A stretch of 64,000 nucleotides of DNA from the NCBI RefSeq assembly GCF_023168165.1, contig NZ_BQYJ01000003.1:186001-250000 (forward strand). Direction: 5' to 3'. The DNA is from Niallia sp. NCCP-28 (lineage in GTDB: Bacteria > Bacillota > Bacilli > Bacillales > Cytobacillaceae). Each line of letters begins with the position of its first letter. The first letter of the stretch is position 1. The translations under genes were made by a program, and so were the position numbers. Under the pieces are notes generated by a model. The model saw nothing but the letters and a program-made list of their open reading frames with translations. It ran no database searches and had not been told where the DNA came from. Below are positions 63,180 to 64,000 of this stretch, in pieces.

Positions 63180-63270
63180 CAAACGCCCGCTTTTTTTATT
63201 GTTCGCCTTGTTCGGATGCCGCAGACGTTTTCAATCAGCCTAAAAATGTGCATTTTTGACTTTGGCTACA
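63170..63270 (-). repeat. MITE-like repeat (copy 3), inverted and internally deleted
   Basis: The reverse complement matches copy 2 at both ends (CAAAGTCAAAAA; GGCTGATTGAAAACGTCTGC; GCATCCGAACAAGG; AGCGGGCGTTTGTCAA) but lacks about 29 internal bases. No flanking duplication is obvious. Confidence 0.65.
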
Positions 63271-63361
63271 CGCTGAAATGGAGAAAGGGAGAGAATAAAT
63301 TAAAAAATCTTTGAAGGAAATAAAGGGATTTATCAATAAATTGAGAACTATATATAAAAGT

Positions 63362-63398
63362 AAAAAACATTAGCAATTACCTTCTGCTAATGTTTTTT
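63362..63398. terminator. Terminator of the FabF-like gene
   Basis: A 14-bp stem (63362-63375 with 63385-63398) with T-runs on both strands, 14 bp beyond the gene's stop. Confidence 0.85.
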
Positions 63399-63412
63399 GC
63401 TTTATTATTAGA

Positions 63413-64000
63413 TTAGTGAATATTTTTTATAATGATGGAAGAATTATGGCCGCCAAAACCAAAAGAATTAGAAATTCCAATTTTTAAATGATTAGTGGGG
63501 CGAGCTTTGTTAGCAACATAATCCAAATTACAATCTGCATCAGGTGTCTGCAAATTTATGGTTGGTGGAATGATTCCTGATATTAAACTTTTAACTAGTG
63601 CTATTGCTTCGACCCCGCCGGATGCACCAAGCATATGTCCGAGCATAGACTTATTTGCTGTAACGGGGATTTGGTGAGCTTTTTCTCCAAATAATTTTTT
63701 TATTGCAAGTGTTTCGGAACGGTCGCCTACAGGTGTGCTTGTTGCATGTGCACTTATTATATCAATATCTGAAATGGTGATGTTAGCAGATTTGATCGCT
63801 TGATTCATGGCAGAGTATGCCCCGCGGCCATCTGGGTGAGAAGCTACCATATGATAGGCATCTGAACTGGCTCCATATCCGATTATTTCTCCATATATTG
63901 GAGCATTTCGAGATTTTGCATGTTCTAATGATTCTAATACAAGAATGCCAGCTCCTTCACTCATAACAAATCCATCTCTTTGTTTGTCAAAAGGACGGCT
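63413..64000 (-). CDS. Beta-ketoacyl-ACP synthase II-like, C-terminal part (cut by window end)
   Basis: The frame enters from the right edge (SRPFDKQRDGFVMSEGAGIL) and ends at 63413, about 195 residues. It covers the C-terminal half of a FabF-type condensing enzyme: the first catalytic His in SAHATSTPVGD, the Lys and second His in ANKSMLGHMLGASGGVEAI, and the FGFGGHNSSI end. The Cys half lies outside. The main fabHF locus is not visible, so this may be a second FabF or a specialised synthase. Confidence 0.9.
   Translation of the reverse strand, partial: SRPFDKQRDGFVMSEGAGILVLESLEHAKSRNAPIYGEIIGYGASSDAYHMVASHPDGRGAYSAMNQAIKSANITISDIDIISAHATSTPVGDRSETLAIKKLFGEKAHQIPVTANKSMLGHMLGASGGVEAIALVKSLISGIIPPTINLQTPDADCNLDYVANKARPTNHLKIGISNSFGFGGHNSSIIIKNIH

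Overview
The window comes from a low-GC, endospore-forming Bacillaceae bacterium. The evidence is the core block miaA-hfq-spoVK-hflX-ynbB-glnR-glnA, several small spore-type proteins, SigK-like promoters, strong AGGAGG ribosome sites and frequent TTG/GTG starts. A Niallia/'Bacillus circulans'-type host would fit, but the species cannot be fixed from this sequence. I saw no rRNA, tRNA or CRISPR array.

Layout. 0-6 kb holds small membrane and metal proteins (YcnI, a HesB-like protein, YrvL-like) and a ykkCD pump pair with its own TetR and operator. 5.8-10.7 kb is the NAD operon: nifS diverges from nadB-nadC-nadA across a NiaR-type operator. 10.8-13.1 kb carries a membrane-tethered sigma-like gene with a frameshift. 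13.4-20.6 kb is conserved core ending in glnR-glnA.

20.5-39.3 kb is an AT-rich island inserted at the 3' end of glnA. A second, diverged copy of the last 60 bp of glnA lies at 39277-39335. The island carries a Hachiman-type HamA/HamB defence pair, a decayed tyrosine integrase, an unknown two-gene unit, an ImmA-like protease, a zinc-finger DEDDh exonuclease and a divergent repressor region with five matching operators. The rest is broken phage genes and small membrane proteins. Just outside the right boundary lie a second integrase remnant and terminase debris, which points to repeated integration at glnA.

41.3-48.1 kb is ordinary accessory chromosome (TRIC-like channel, DUF2975/XRE pair, DUF817, AlkD-like, VOC and ferritin-like proteins). 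48.9-53.8 kb is a sugar or inositol catabolic regulon under a LacI regulator with three matching operators and a cre-like site; its ABC permease and ATPase are missing. 54-60.6 kb is rich in spore-type products (DUF2935, Mn catalase, YjcZ, coat-like peptides) mixed with families of small membrane proteins. 60.7-63.3 kb is a QacA/EmrB-type exporter plus TetR pair bracketed by inverted copies of a small repeat. The window ends inside a FabF-like gene.

Two dispersed repeat families are visible: one of about 110-130 bp (3.4 and 5.7 kb) and one of about 100-160 bp (42.2, 60.7 and 63.2 kb). Two copies of the second family sit between duplicated hairpins.
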